Position numbers and translations under genes: made by a program. From the NCBI RefSeq assembly GCF_030116705.1, contig NZ_JAOTIK010000001.1:434001-498000 (forward strand): a DNA stretch of 64,000 bases. The letters run 5' to 3'. Of the stretch, positions 1 to 9,262 are shown piece by piece (position 1 is the first letter of the stretch; each line of letters opens with the position of its first letter). The notes beneath the pieces were generated by a model. That model saw only the letters and a list, made by a program, of their open reading frames with translations. It searched no databases and had not been told where the DNA came from. The stretch is from Streptomyces sp. ML-6 (GTDB lineage Bacteria; Actinomycetota; Actinomycetes; Streptomycetales; Streptomycetaceae).

Positions 1-1099
1 TCGAGCCGAGCCGGGCATCGCCCTCGGGCACGCAGTCGAGCACCCGGGGGCGGGGCCGTCCGGACGCGTCGAAGAGTTCCTCGGGCCGGTAGGAGCGCAG
101 CCACTCCTCCAGTTGCCGCAGGTGGTCGGGGTCGTCCCGGACTCCGGAGAGCGGGACCTGGTGGGAACGCCAGGTGCCTTCGACGGGCACCCCGTCGACC
201 TCGGCCGGGCCGGTCCAGCCCTTGGGGGTGCGCAGCACGATCATCGGCCAGTGCGGGCGCCGGGTGTCGCCGCCGCCTCGGGCGGCGGCCTGGATCTCCC
301 GGATGCGGTCGACGGCCCGGTCCGTCGCGGCGGCCATCGCCCGGTGGACGTTGAGCGGTTCGTCGCCGCCGACGTACAGGGGGTCGTGCCCGTAGCCGCG
401 CAGCAGCGCGTCGAGTTCGGTCTCCGGGAGGCGGGCGAGCAGGGTCGGGTTGGCGATCTTGTAGCCGTTGAGGTGGAGGATCGGGAGGACCGCCCCGTCG
501 TGCACCGGGTCGAGGAACTTGTTGGAGTGCCAGGACGCGGCGAGCGGCCCGGTCTCGGCCTCGCCGTCGCCGACGACGCAGGCGACGAGCAGGTCCGGGT
601 GGTCGAGGGCGGCGCCGTAGGCGTGGGTGAGGGCGTAGCCGAGTTCGCCGCCCTCGTGGATGGAGCCGGGGGTCTCCGGTGCCACGTGGCTGGGCACGCC
701 GCCGGGGAAGGAGAACTGCCGGAACAGCCGCCGCATGCCTTCGGCGTCGCGCCCGATGTCGGGGTACGTCTGCGAATAGCTGTCCTCCAGCCAGGAGTTG
801 GCCAGGACGGCGGGGCCGCCGTGGCCGGGCCCCCAGACGCAGAGGCAGTGCAGGCCGCGGGACTTGATGGCGCGGTTGAGGTGGGTGTGGACCAGGTTCA
901 GTCCGGGTGAGGTGCCCCAGTGCCCGAGCAGCCGCGGCTTGATGTGTTCCGGGGCGAGCGGCCGGGTGAGGAGCGGGTTGTCCATCAGGTAGATCTGGCC
1001 GACGGTCAGGTAGTTGGCGGCCCGCCAGTGCGCGTCGAGTGCCGCGATCTCCTCGTCGGACGGGCCCGGTACGTGGGCCGGGCCGGCGCCGTCGTTCAT
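1..1099 (-). CDS. xfp: Phosphoketolase (XFP), N-terminal part
   Basis: Thiamine-diphosphate enzyme that splits xylulose-5-phosphate or fructose-6-phosphate with phosphate to acetyl phosphate plus an aldose phosphate, in the cytoplasm. The visible ~366 residues read as the family N-terminus, with [15 protein letters not shown], the cofactor-region motif [20 protein letters not shown], and later [19 protein letters not shown]. Start is the ATG at 1097-1099, which overlaps the stop of the upstream aldehyde dehydrogenase by four bases (ATGA), so the two are probably translated together. The family is usually about 790-800 residues, so over half of the gene, including the C-terminus, lies beyond the left edge. 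Family assignment is firm; substrate preference cannot be read from this part. Confidence 0.95.
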   Translation of the reverse strand, partial: MNDGAGPAHVPGPSDEEIAALDAHWRAANYLTVGQIYLMDNPLLTRPLAPEHIKPRLLGHWGTSPGLNLVHTHLNRAIKSRGLHCLCVWGPGHGGPAVLANSWLEDSYSQTYPDIGRDAEGMRRLFRQFSFPGGVPSHVAPETPGSIHEGGELGYALTHAYGAALDHPDLLVACVVGDGEAETGPLAASWHSNKFLDPVHDGAVLPILHLNGYKIANPTLLARLPETELDALLRGYGHDPLYVGGDEPLNVHRAMAAATDRAVDRIREIQAAARGGGDTRRPHWPMIVLRTPKGWTGPAEVDGVPVEGTWRSHQVPLSGVRDDPDHLRQLEEWLRSYRPEELFDASGRPRPRVLDCVPEGDARLGS

Positions 1100-2532
1100 G
1101 CGGTCTCCCGGAACGTGGGGCCGACGGGGTCGGGGCCGTACCAGACCGTGGTGGCGTTGCAGAATTCACGGATGCCGTGACCGGCGAGTTCCCGCCCGTA
1201 GCCGGAGTGCTTGACGCCGCCGAAGGGCAGGGCGGGGTGGGACGCCGTCATGCCGTTGAAGAAGACCCCGCCCGCCTGCAGGTCGCGCACGCAGCGGCCG
1301 GCCTCGTCCGGGTCCCTGGTCCATACGTTGGAGCTGAGGCCGAAGGGGGTGTCGTTGGCGAGGTCCACGGCCTCGTCGAGCCCTTCGACGCGGTAGAGCG
1401 TGGCGACGGGGCCGAAGGTCTCCTCGCGGTGGATGCGCATGGCGGGGGTGATGTCGGTGAGGACGGTGGGGGCGTAGAACCAGCCGCCCCTCAGTTCCGG
1501 GTCCAGGCGTTCGGGGCGGCCCCCGCCGCACAGCACGTCCGCGCCCTGCCGTACCGCGTCGTCCACCAGTTCCTCCAGGTCGGCGCGGCCCTGCCGGGAG
1601 GCCAGGGGGCCGATGTCGGTGGACTCGTGGAGCGGGTCGCCGACCGTCAGGTCGCGCATGCCGACGGTGAACCGCTCGGCGAACTCCTCGTACACGTCCG
1701 CGTGCACGATGAAGCGTTTGGCGGCGATGCAGGACTGTCCGTTGTTCTGCGCCCTGGCGGTCACGGCGGTGCGGGCGGCCCGGACGACGTCCGCGGACGG
1801 CATGACGAGGTACGGGTCGCTGCCGCCCAGTTCCAGGACGGTCCGTTTCACCGCGTCGCCGGCGATCGAGGCGACCGAGCGGCCGGCCGGTTCGCTGCCG
1901 GTGAGGGTGGCGGCGGCGACCCGGGGGTCGCGCAGGATCGACTCGACCGCGGCGGACCCCACGAGGAGGGTCTGGAAGCAGCCCTCGGGGAATCCCGCCC
2001 GGCGGAACAGGCCCTCCAGGTACATCGCGGTCTGCGGGACGTTGGAGGCGTGCTTGAGCAGGCCGACGTTCCCGGCCATCAGTGCGGGGGCGGCGAACCG
2101 CACGACCTGCCACAGCGGGAAGTTCCACGGCATCACGGCGAGGACGACGCCGAGCGGCCGGTAGTGGACGTGGACCCGGGAGGCGCCGGAGTCCCGCACG
2201 TCGTCCGGGGAGGGGTGTTCGTCCGCGAGGAGTTCCTCCGCGTGCGCCGCGTACCAGCGCATCGCCTTGGCGCACTTGGCGGCCTCCGCGCGGGCCGCGG
2301 TGATGGGCTTGCCCATTTCGACGGTCATGGTGCGCGCGATGTCCTGCCGGTCCTCGTCGAGCAGTTCGGCGGCTTGTTCCATCAGCCGGGCCCGTTCGGC
2401 GAATCCGGTGGTCCGGTACTGCCTGAACGCGGTGTCGGCGGCCGCGATCCGGCGTTCGATCTCCGCCTCCCCCAGCGCGTCGAACGTTCTGAGGGTCTCG
2501 CCGTTCGCGGGGTTGACCGTCGCGATGGGCAT
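1096..2532 (-). CDS. NAD(P)-dependent aldehyde dehydrogenase, succinate-semialdehyde type
   Basis: Oxidises an aldehyde to its acid; the closest family look is succinate-semialdehyde dehydrogenase. The 478-residue protein has the general-base motif LELGG near residue 232 and the catalytic cysteine in [12 protein letters not shown] near 267, plus the fold marker [10 protein letters not shown]. Start is an ATG with AAGGAGG eight bases upstream. It overlaps the phosphoketolase start by four bases, so the pair is an operon. In that setting it could oxidise glycolaldehyde or other short aldehydes linked to the phosphoketolase pathway, but this is inference from position only. Confidence 0.9.
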   Translation of the reverse strand: MPIATVNPANGETLRTFDALGEAEIERRIAAADTAFRQYRTTGFAERARLMEQAAELLDEDRQDIARTMTVEMGKPITAARAEAAKCAKAMRWYAAHAEELLADEHPSPDDVRDSGASRVHVHYRPLGVVLAVMPWNFPLWQVVRFAAPALMAGNVGLLKHASNVPQTAMYLEGLFRRAGFPEGCFQTLLVGSAAVESILRDPRVAAATLTGSEPAGRSVASIAGDAVKRTVLELGGSDPYLVMPSADVVRAARTAVTARAQNNGQSCIAAKRFIVHADVYEEFAERFTVGMRDLTVGDPLHESTDIGPLASRQGRADLEELVDDAVRQGADVLCGGGRPERLDPELRGGWFYAPTVLTDITPAMRIHREETFGPVATLYRVEGLDEAVDLANDTPFGLSSNVWTRDPDEAGRCVRDLQAGGVFFNGMTASHPALPFGGVKHSGYGRELAGHGIREFCNATTVWYGPDPVGPTFRETA

Positions 2533-2715
2533 GGCTGGGTCCTCCTTGCCTGGGTCCTTCGACCGTGCCGTGCCCCGCGCCGCGCCGCAACGCGGGCCCG
2601 CCGGGCGGGTGCCCGGCGGGCGCGGACGGGACGTGCGCAGGTGCGCGCCGTCCGCGCCGGAAGGGATGGGACGTCCGGCGGGCGCGGGGCCCGCGGGGCG
2701 GGTGCGGCGGCCGTC

Positions 2716-3246
2716 TCAGACGAGGGCGGCGTCGGGCTCGGGGACGGTCGCGGTGCTGAGGACGTCGGCGGTCGCGGAGCCGGGGAGGTCGGCGGTCGTG
2801 ACGGGCGGGCGGCGGAATTCGTCCACGCCGGGCATCGGCGACAGCGGCACCAGATCGACGCGGTTCGGTTCCTTCGCGTACCGGGTGAACCAGACGACCT
2901 TGCCCTCGTCGGTGCGGCAGGTGCCCCAGCTGTCGCTCAGGGCCATGATCCGGCTCAGTCCCCCGCCGCCGGTGCTGAGCAGCCGCGGCATGCCGGAGCC
3001 GTTGTCGGCGACGGAGACCGTCAGATGTCGTCCGGACCACCGGAGTTCGACGACGCAGTTGTTGTCCTCACCGACGTGCCGGTGGACATTGGTCAACAGC
3101 TCCTCCACACCGCGGCACACCGGCCGGATATGGAGTTCGAGACTCCAGTGGCGCAGGTGCGCGGCGATTATTCGCCGCAGCTGGGACACGCGCTCTGCCG
3201 AAACCTGGAGTTCGACCAGATAGTGCCGGTCGAGTGGAACGGTCAT
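2716..3246 (-). CDS. RsbW-like ATP-binding protein (anti-sigma kinase family)
   Basis: A 176-residue protein with a GHKL/HATPase fold. The N box is VEELLTNVHRH and the G1 box is DNGSGMP, followed by a glycine stretch GGGGLSRI. Streptomyces encode many such small kinases that bind sigma factors or anti-anti-sigma factors; the partner cannot be told from sequence. The last ~45 residues are low-complexity and unlike the fold. It stands alone: no STAS-domain partner or sigma factor is adjacent, although a SigB-type sigma factor lies 50 kb away in the same window. Start ATG at 3246. Confidence 0.85.
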   Translation of the reverse strand: MTVPLDRHYLVELQVSAERVSQLRRIIAAHLRHWSLELHIRPVCRGVEELLTNVHRHVGEDNNCVVELRWSGRHLTVSVADNGSGMPRLLSTGGGGLSRIMALSDSWGTCRTDEGKVVWFTRYAKEPNRVDLVPLSPMPGVDEFRRPPVTTADLPGSATADVLSTATVPEPDAALV

Positions 3247-3411
3247 CGTCGAGGCTCCTCACATCGAGGCCCACTGGCTTCGCCCCGTTGAACCAACGAC
3301 CCCCGAGAACTCGAAGAGTGAGCAGATGTCTCTTCTGGGTCACTGACAGCGTGGCCCGGCGGGGCCCGGCGCGCAACACGAGAGGGTGCCGGCCGGTCCC
3401 GCCCGGCATGT

Positions 3412-5511
3412 TCACAACAGGTAGGGCAGCAGCTTGTCCGGGGTGAGCGGGAGGTCGCGCAGCCGGATTCCGGTGGCGTGACGGACCGCGTTGCCGACCG
3501 CGGCGGCGGCGCCGACGATGCCGATCTCGCCGATGCCCTTGCTGCCCATCGGGTTGAGGTGCGGGTCGTCCTCGTCGATCCAGTGCGCCTCGATCTCCGG
3601 CACGTCGGCGCAGACCGGCACGTGGTAGGAGGCGAGGTCGCTCTCGGTGAAGTCCCCGAAGACGGGGTCGAGGGTGCTGCCCTCGGTCAGGGCCATGCCG
3701 ACCCCCATGGTCATGCCGCCGATGAACTGGGAGCGCGCGGTGCGGGGGTTGAGGATGCGTCCGGCGGCGAAGACTCCGAGCATCCGGCGCAGCCGGGCCT
3801 CTCCGGTGCGGGAGTCGACGGCGACCTCGGCGAAGTGCGCGCCGAAGGCGTGCCGGGCGTACGGGGACTTCCCGGCGGTCTCCTGCCGGGTGTCGGCGGT
3901 GGCCGTGAGGCCCGGCGCGGGGAGGGGGCCGGGGTGCTCGCCCAGTCGCCGCAGCAGGAGGGTGGCCGCCTTGTGCACGGCCCAGCCCCAGGAGGCGGTG
4001 CCCGCGGAGCCGCCGGCCACCGGGGCGTCGGACAGATCGCTGCTGCCGATGTCGATCCGGACGTTGTCCAGGGGGGTGTCCAGTGCGTCGGCCGCGATCT
4101 GGGCGAGCACGGTGCGGGCGCCGGTGCCGATGTCGGTGGCGTTGACCCGGACGTGGTACGAGCCGTCGGGGGCCGCGTGGGCCGAGGCGCCGCAGGGGGC
4201 GATGTACACGGGGTAGGTGGCGGCGGCGACGCCCGTGCCGATGAGCAGCGGCCCCTCCTCGCGGATTGCGGGGCGCGGGTCGCGGTCGTACCAGCCGAAG
4301 CGTGCGGCGCCCGTCTCCAGGCAGGTGGTGAGGCCGCGGCTGCTGAACGGCAGGCCGGAGTCGGGTTCGTGCGCCGGGTCGTTGCGGATGCGCAGTTCGA
4401 CGGGGTCCAGGCCGAGGGCGGAGGCGAGTTCGTCCATGGCGGATTCGAGCGCGTACATGCCGGGGGCCTCGCCCGGCGCGCGCATCCAGGAGGGGCTCGG
4501 CACGTCCAGGGCGGCCACCCGGTGGACGGTGCGGCCGGCCGGGGACCCGTACATGACCCGGGCCGGTACGGCGGCCTGTTCCACGAACTCCTTGACGGTG
4601 GAGGTGTGGGTGAGGACCTCGTGGTCGACCGCGGTGAGGATGCCGTCGAGTCCGGCGCCAAGCCGGACGCGCTGCACGGTGGGGGCCCGGTGGCCGACCG
4701 CGGCGGCCATCTGGCGGCGGGGCAGGGCGATCTTGACCGGCTGTCCGGTGCTGCGGGCGGCCATGGCGGCGAGGACGGCCTGGGGGCGCGGGGTGCCCTT
4801 GGAGCCGAAGCCGCCGCCGATGTGTTCGGAGACCGCGGTGACCTGCTGCGGCTTCAGCCCGAACACGGCGGCGAGGGCGTCGCGCACCGCCGTGGAGCCC
4901 TGGCTGGAGTCGTGGACGGTCAGGTGTCCGTCCGCGTCCCACCACGCCGTCGTGGCGTGCGGCTCCATGGGGTGGTTGTGCAGGGGGCCGATGGTGTACG
5001 TGGCGTCGATCTGCACGGGGGCCGTGCGCAGGGCCCGGTCGGTGTCGCCGCGTTCGCGGAGGGCGGGGTAGCCGCCGTTGACCGTCGCGGGGACGTACAG
5101 GCCGGGGTGGTCCTCGGTCAGGACGACGTCGTGCCCGGCGCTCTCGTACGTGATCCGCAGCGCCCCGGCCCCGGCCCGGGCGGCTTCGGGGGTGTCGGCC
5201 ACCACGAGCGCGACGTACCAGCCGCGGTGCGGGACCCGGTCGTCCTGGAGGACGGCGAGGGTCGGGTCGTCGGGTTCCTCGAGCCGGGGGGCGTTGTCGT
5301 GGGTGAGCACGGCGCGCACGCCCGGCAGGGCCAGCGCCTCGTCCGCGTGGACGGCGGTGACCCGGCCGCGGACGATCGTGGCGGGGACGGGCCGCCCGTA
5401 CAGGCAGCCGGGCGGGGTGTGCTCGGCGGAGTACCGGGCGGCGCCCGTGACCTTGTCCCGGCCCTCGCGGCGGACGACGGGGGTGCCCAGTGGCGACGGG
5501 GCCTGGCTCAT
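3412..5511 (-). CDS. Molybdenum hydroxylase large subunit (xanthine dehydrogenase / aldehyde oxidoreductase family)
   Basis: Molybdopterin-binding catalytic subunit of a three-part hydroxylase, 699 residues. The N-terminal 'hammerhead' domain begins VRREGRDKVTGAARYSAEH. Cofactor-binding segments include GGGFGSKGTPRPQ near residue 235, and the active-site glutamate lies in MGSKGIGEIGIVGAA near 665. No export signal is visible, so it is probably cytoplasmic. It is the third gene of the operon, 42 bp after the FAD subunit, with an AGGTGAGGA ribosome site before the ATG. The companion FAD subunit carries a PaoB/YagS-type cysteine motif, which argues for an aldehyde oxidoreductase rather than a true xanthine dehydrogenase. 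Confidence 0.92.
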   Translation of the reverse strand: MSQAPSPLGTPVVRREGRDKVTGAARYSAEHTPPGCLYGRPVPATIVRGRVTAVHADEALALPGVRAVLTHDNAPRLEEPDDPTLAVLQDDRVPHRGWYVALVVADTPEAARAGAGALRITYESAGHDVVLTEDHPGLYVPATVNGGYPALRERGDTDRALRTAPVQIDATYTIGPLHNHPMEPHATTAWWDADGHLTVHDSSQGSTAVRDALAAVFGLKPQQVTAVSEHIGGGFGSKGTPRPQAVLAAMAARSTGQPVKIALPRRQMAAAVGHRAPTVQRVRLGAGLDGILTAVDHEVLTHTSTVKEFVEQAAVPARVMYGSPAGRTVHRVAALDVPSPSWMRAPGEAPGMYALESAMDELASALGLDPVELRIRNDPAHEPDSGLPFSSRGLTTCLETGAARFGWYDRDPRPAIREEGPLLIGTGVAAATYPVYIAPCGASAHAAPDGSYHVRVNATDIGTGARTVLAQIAADALDTPLDNVRIDIGSSDLSDAPVAGGSAGTASWGWAVHKAATLLLRRLGEHPGPLPAPGLTATADTRQETAGKSPYARHAFGAHFAEVAVDSRTGEARLRRMLGVFAAGRILNPRTARSQFIGGMTMGVGMALTEGSTLDPVFGDFTESDLASYHVPVCADVPEIEAHWIDEDDPHLNPMGSKGIGEIGIVGAAAAVGNAVRHATGIRLRDLPLTPDKLLPYLL

Positions 5512-5553
5512 GACGGGATCCTCACCTCTGCGGGTCGGCCGGTGCGGTGCGGT

Positions 5554-6540
5554 TCAGCTGGCGGCGGCGAGTTCGGCCAGCGCGTCCACGGCCAGGGCGC
5601 GGGCGAGGCCCACCTTGAACGCGTTGTCGCGCAGTGGCCGGGCCGCGGCGAGTTCGGCGTCCACGGCCTGTTCGAAGGTTTCGGGGCGGGCCGGGGCGCC
5701 CCGGAGCGCCGCTTCCGCGGTGTGCGCGCGCCAGGGCCGGTGGGCGAGCCCGCCGAAGGCCAGCGCCACGTGCTCGATCCGGCCGCTGCGGACGCTCAGC
5801 ACGGCGGCCACCGATGCGAGGGCGAAGGCGAAGGAGGCCCGGTCGCGGGCCTTGCGGTAGAGGGAGGCGGCACCGTCCGGGGGCGGGGGCAGGAGCACCT
5901 CGGTGACGAGTTCGCCGGGCCGGGCCTCGGTGTCGCGGTGCGGGGTGTCGTCCGGCAGCCGGTGGAATCCGGTGGCGGGCACGGTCCGTTCGCCGTCCGG
6001 TCCGCGCAGGTGGACGGTGGCGTCGAGGGCGGACAGGGCGACGGCCAGGTCGGACGGGTGGGTGGCGACGCAGTGCTCGGAGTGCCCGAGCACTGCGAGG
6101 TCTCGGTGGGCGCCCTCGCGGGCGGGGCAGCCGGTGCCGGGCTCCCGCTTGTTGCAGGGTTTGGAGGTGTCCTGGAAGTAGGGGCAGCGGGTGCGCTGGA
6201 GCAGGTTGCCGCCGGTGGTGGCGGTGTTGCGGAGCTGCCCGGAGGCGCCGGACAGCAGCGCCTGCGACAGGGCGGGGTAGCGGGTGCGCACCGCGGGGTG
6301 GGCGGCCAGGTCGCTGTTGCGCACGGTGGCGCCGATGCGCAGTCCGCCGTCGTCGGTGTCGGTCACCCGGTCCAGCGGCAGCCGGCTGACGTCGATGAGC
6401 AGGGTGGGGGTCTCGACGCCGAGTTTCATCAGGTCGACGAGGTTGGTGCCGCCGCCGAGGAAACCGGCGCCCGGGTGGGCGGCGTGCTCGCGGACGGCCT
6501 CCTCGGCGGACCGGGCCCGGAGGTAGCCGAAGGGCTTCAT
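5554..6540 (-). CDS. Molybdenum hydroxylase FAD-binding subunit, 4Fe-4S (PaoB) type
   Basis: 328-residue FAD subunit that carries electrons from the molybdenum centre. It starts [16 protein letters not shown] and has the FAD contact [13 protein letters not shown] and the loop [12 protein letters not shown]. Cysteines in [17 protein letters not shown] and TGCPA around residues 115-140 match the extra 4Fe-4S cluster known in Escherichia coli PaoB (YagS). ATG at 6540 overlaps the stop of the iron-sulfur subunit by four bases, so translation is coupled. The order small-FAD-large subunit matches paoABC. Confidence 0.92.
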   Translation of the reverse strand: MKPFGYLRARSAEEAVREHAAHPGAGFLGGGTNLVDLMKLGVETPTLLIDVSRLPLDRVTDTDDGGLRIGATVRNSDLAAHPAVRTRYPALSQALLSGASGQLRNTATTGGNLLQRTRCPYFQDTSKPCNKREPGTGCPAREGAHRDLAVLGHSEHCVATHPSDLAVALSALDATVHLRGPDGERTVPATGFHRLPDDTPHRDTEARPGELVTEVLLPPPPDGAASLYRKARDRASFAFALASVAAVLSVRSGRIEHVALAFGGLAHRPWRAHTAEAALRGAPARPETFEQAVDAELAAARPLRDNAFKVGLARALAVDALAELAAAS

Positions 6541-7103
6541 GACGCCACGTCCTCGATCGCCTCGACGATGCGGGGGTAGGCGCCGCAGCGGCACAGGTTG
6601 CCGCTCATCCGCTCGCGGATCTCCGCGGCGTCGAGGGCGGCCGGGACGGCGACGGGGGCGGTGCGCCCGGTGGCGTGGGACGGGAAGCCCTCCGCCGCCT
6701 CGCCGAGCATGCCGACGGCCGAGCAGAGCTGGCCGGGGGTGCAGTAGCCGCACTGGAGGGCGTCGCGTTCCAGGAACGCCGCCTGGAGCGGGTGGAGCCG
6801 GTCGCCGTCGGCGAGGCCCTCGACGGTGGTGACGGCGGCGCCGTCGTGGACGACGGCCAGCAGCAGGCAGCTGTTGGCGCGCCGGCCGTCGACGAGGACG
6901 GTGCACGCCCCGCACTGGCCGTGGTCGCAGCCCTTCTTGGCGCCGGTCAGTCCGAGGTGTTCGCGCAGGGCGTCCAGGATCGTGGTGCGGTGGTCGAGCG
7001 TGAGGGTCCGCGCGGTTCCGTTGACCCGCAGCGTCAGGGTGGAACGGTCGGCGGTCGCCGTCTGCTGCCGGGCGCCGTCGTCCCGTCCGTGGGAGGGGTC
7101 CAC
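6537..7103 (-). CDS. Molybdenum hydroxylase 2Fe-2S subunit
   Basis: 188-residue small subunit with two [2Fe-2S] clusters that passes electrons from the molybdenum cofactor to FAD. The plant-type ferredoxin motif [16 protein letters not shown] lies near residues 62-77, and the second cluster uses [10 protein letters not shown] and [11 protein letters not shown]. Unlike E. coli PaoA there is no twin-arginine leader at the N-terminus, so export is unlikely. Start is GTG at 7103 with AAAGGTG upstream; it is the first gene of the operon. Confidence 0.93.
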   Translation of the reverse strand: MDPSHGRDDGARQQTATADRSTLTLRVNGTARTLTLDHRTTILDALREHLGLTGAKKGCDHGQCGACTVLVDGRRANSCLLLAVVHDGAAVTTVEGLADGDRLHPLQAAFLERDALQCGYCTPGQLCSAVGMLGEAAEGFPSHATGRTAPVAVPAALDAAEIRERMSGNLCRCGAYPRIVEAIEDVAS

Positions 7104-7187
7104 TCACTCGCACCTTTCAAGGGGTGACTTCCGGGTGTTTCCTCATGGATGGTCCGTTTTCTACCAGACGGGGAGCGTGTTCCCGGT

Positions 7188-7619
7188 TCATTGCCCCGCG
7201 CCCGGGCCGTGCCCCGCCGGACGGTCGCCCGACCGGCTCCGCAGGCGCAGGCGCACCTCTTCCTCCTGGTCGCCGGAGACCGCGCCGACGACCTGGACGT
7301 CGAAGGCGTGCGCCAGGCTCTGCCTGAGCCGTTCGACCGCCCAGTAGCCGCCCTGCACGTCGACGCTCACGGGCGCTTCGAGCGCGACCGCCCCCGAGAC
7401 CACCCTGGCCTCGGTGACGTCGACGGTCACCGCCCACACCGTGGGGCGCTTGCCCGCGAGGTGCTGCGGGACGTCGGCCGAGGCCCGGTCGGTGGTGAAC
7501 GCCGCCCGCAGCACGTCGAAGACCATCCGCGCGTCGTCCTTCCCGCACCCGCTGATGACGACCGACACCTCCTGGCCGTATCCGCTCGCCGCCGTCTGCT
7601 TCTCCTTGATCGTGTTCAC
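7188..7619 (-). CDS. Conserved hypothetical protein (143 aa)
   Basis: I do not recognise a named family. The protein starts VNTIKEKQTAASGYGQEV and has alternating strands and helices (VSVVISGCGKDDARMVFDVL, VWAVTVDVTEARV) with no signal peptide or membrane span. The C-terminus is basic and low-complexity. GTG at 7619 is chosen because GGAAGGAACC sits just upstream; a longer reading to 7904 has no ribosome site and is Arg/Gly/Pro-rich. It is divergent from the DUF6479 gene. Confidence 0.7.
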   Translation of the reverse strand: MNTIKEKQTAASGYGQEVSVVISGCGKDDARMVFDVLRAAFTTDRASADVPQHLAGKRPTVWAVTVDVTEARVVSGAVALEAPVSVDVQGGYWAVERLRQSLAHAFDVQVVGAVSGDQEEEVRLRLRSRSGDRPAGHGPGAGQ

Positions 7620-7880
7620 CGCGGTTCCTTCCGGTCGGTGCGGCGCCGCACGTTCCCGCGCCGGGGCCGGCCCACCGGCCGGGCGGATCCGGCGCCCGTC
7701 ATTCCGCTCAGGCCCCTTTGACGATCCGGGGGCTGTCTCCAGCCTCGCTCCGCGAGGGCGCGACAGCGACACGAGGGCCCCGTCGGCGCGGGCTCCTCCG
7801 CCCGCCGGAACCCGCCGATCGGGCGGGCCCGCCGCCCTCGCCCCGTGCCGCCCGCGGGGGCCTGCCCGGACCCTCAAGCG

Positions 7881-7928
7881 AAACACTTTTCGCCCCATAT
7901 CCACTTAAAATATGAATTCATAGTGTTT
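7881..7928. promoter_or_regulatory. Nested AT-rich dyad upstream of the DUF6479 gene
   Basis: The 346-bp gap between 7619 and 7966 is G+C-rich except for this island. AAACACT (7881-7887) is mirrored by AGTGTTT (7922-7928), and the inner TATGAATTCATA (7911-7922) is a perfect 12-bp palindrome. Such a low-G+C double dyad in a divergent gap is typical of an operator or promoter; the regulator is unknown. Confidence 0.45.
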
Positions 7929-7931
7929 GTC

Positions 7932-7956
7932 GAGTGCGGGACCCGCCTCGGGGTAT
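7932..7956 (+). promoter_or_regulatory. Possible SigB-type promoter
   Basis: GAGTG (7932-7936), a 14-base spacer and GGGTAT (7951-7956) fit the Streptomyces SigB consensus GNNTN-14 to 16-GGGTAY. Transcription would begin near 7963, leaving almost no leader before ATG 7966, or an 18-base leader before ATG 7981. The -35 part is weakly constrained, so only the -10 carries real information. Confidence 0.4.
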
Positions 7957-7965
7957 CCGGCACAT

Positions 7966-8313
7966 ATGGACGGATCACACATGGATCTATCGCAGATGGA
8001 CCTGAATGCGCTGGCCTCCACCCTCGCCGACGGCCGGGGCGCGACCGGAGTGGTGATGGGCGTCGTCGGGGTGGCGCTGGTGGGCATGCTGATCGGCGGC
8101 TTCTGGCTGGGCAAGCGGCGCCGGGACCAGGAGCTGCCACCGCCCAAACCCGAGGAACAGCCACCGCAGCCGGATCACCGGAGCCACGTCGAGGCGCATG
8201 ACGTGCACGGGGACGACAGTTTCCCGCCCGACGGCAGGGGGCTTTCCCCCTACGAGCTCGGGGACCACGGGAACGAGGTCCTGCGCCGCAACGGCGACGA
8301 ACGCCGCGAATGA
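7966..8313 (+). CDS. DUF6479-like small membrane protein
   Basis: 115 residues. After a Met/Asp-rich N-terminus (MDGSHMDLSQMD) there is one membrane segment, GVVMGVVGVALVGMLIGGFW, then KRRRDQE and a hydrophilic tail ending GNEVLRRNGDERRE. This layout matches the short Streptomyces DUF6479 family, whose function is not known. Start ATG 7966 follows the putative SigB promoter by nine bases; ATG 7981, with GGACGGA upstream, is an equally good start. Its stop overlaps the next gene (ATGA), so they form an operon. Confidence 0.7.
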   Translation: MDGSHMDLSQMDLNALASTLADGRGATGVVMGVVGVALVGMLIGGFWLGKRRRDQELPPPKPEEQPPQPDHRSHVEAHDVHGDDSFPPDGRGLSPYELGDHGNEVLRRNGDERRE

Positions 8314-9194
8314 ACCCCGGGCTCCCTCACGACGGCTCCCCCGGGCGCGCACCGATGCCGGCGCCGCTGACCGGGGCGGCGGCGCCCTGCTGGGTCAACC
8401 TCATGACCCGCGACCTGGGGGCGGCGCAGGAGTTCTACAGCGCCGTGCTGGGGTGGTCCTTCCGGCCGGGCAAACTGGGGCAGGAGTTCTCGGTCGCGCG
8501 CCGCGGCGACGTACCGGTCGCCGGGATCGGCGCGATGGCGACCGCCTACCGGGTGGCCGTGGCCTGGACGCCCTACTTCGCCGTTCCCGACGCGAACGCG
8601 GCCGCCTCGCGCATCCGGGAACGCAGCGGCACGGTCGCGGTGGGACCGCTGGCGCTCGGCGAGGGGCGCGGGGCCCTGGCGGCGGACCGCGACGGCGCGG
8701 TGTTCGGCGTATGGGAGCGGACCGAGCCCGCCGCGGCCTCGCCGCCCGCGCCGGACGACCGCTCGCACGCCTGGCTCCGGCTGCACACCAGGAACGCCTT
8801 CGACGCCGCGATCTTCTACGGGGAGGTACTCGGCTGGGCGAGCGGGCGCCCGGGGTGCTGCGAGGTGTCGTACGAGAAGGACGAGGTCGTCGTCGACTGC
8901 CGCGGCCGACGGCTCGCCCGCATCGGGTCGGGGGCGGTGGAGGCGGCGCCCGATCCGATGCTCCGCCCGCACTGGCAGGTGTACTTCCCGGTCGCCGACG
9001 TGACGGCCACGGTCGCCGCGGCGCGGGAGAACGGCGGCGCCCTGGTCGAGCGGCGGCCGCTGGACGGGGGCTCCGAGGCGACCCTGATGGACCCGGACGG
9101 GGCCCTCTTCACGGTCACGGACGTCCCGGAGATCGCCGTGGCGGACCCCGCCGACCGGACCGCACGCGCCCAGGACCGTCCCCCGCGATCGTGA
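8310..9194 (+). CDS. Double VOC (glyoxalase-fold) protein
   Basis: 294 residues with two glyoxalase/bleomycin-resistance folds in tandem: one from about 25 to 135 (CWVNLMTRDLGAAQEFYSAV) and one from about 155 to 280 (WLRLHTRNAFDAAIFYGEVL). The second ends with TLMDPDGALFTVTDVP. Such proteins are metal-dependent lyases, dioxygenases or drug-binding proteins; substrate unknown. Start overlaps the DUF6479 stop by four bases. The last 20 residues are a disordered acidic/basic tail. Confidence 0.85.
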   Translation: MNPGLPHDGSPGRAPMPAPLTGAAAPCWVNLMTRDLGAAQEFYSAVLGWSFRPGKLGQEFSVARRGDVPVAGIGAMATAYRVAVAWTPYFAVPDANAAASRIRERSGTVAVGPLALGEGRGALAADRDGAVFGVWERTEPAAASPPAPDDRSHAWLRLHTRNAFDAAIFYGEVLGWASGRPGCCEVSYEKDEVVVDCRGRRLARIGSGAVEAAPDPMLRPHWQVYFPVADVTATVAAARENGGALVERRPLDGGSEATLMDPDGALFTVTDVPEIAVADPADRTARAQDRPPRS

Positions 9195-9234
9195 CCGTGG
9201 TCGTGCCCCGCACCCTGCCCCGTTCCCGCTGCTC

Positions 9235-9262
9235 CCCCGGGCCGGCTCATTCCGGCCCGGGG
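9235..9262. terminator. Hairpin between convergent genes
   Basis: CCCCGGGCCGG (9235-9245) pairs perfectly with CCGGCCCGGGG (9252-9262) around a six-base loop. It lies just after the VOC gene and overlaps the stop codon of the converging DUF6328-like gene. No T-run follows, as is common for Streptomyces terminators. Confidence 0.6.

Noticed and set aside
1039..3291. Long open frame on the + strand opposite the aldehyde dehydrogenase
   Set aside because: Arg/Gly/Val-rich shadow of genuine minus-strand genes in high-G+C DNA; no family resemblance or ribosome site.
3478..6579. 1033-residue + strand frame opposite the molybdenum hydroxylase genes
   Set aside because: Mirror of third-position G+C bias; the minus-strand proteins have clear motifs.
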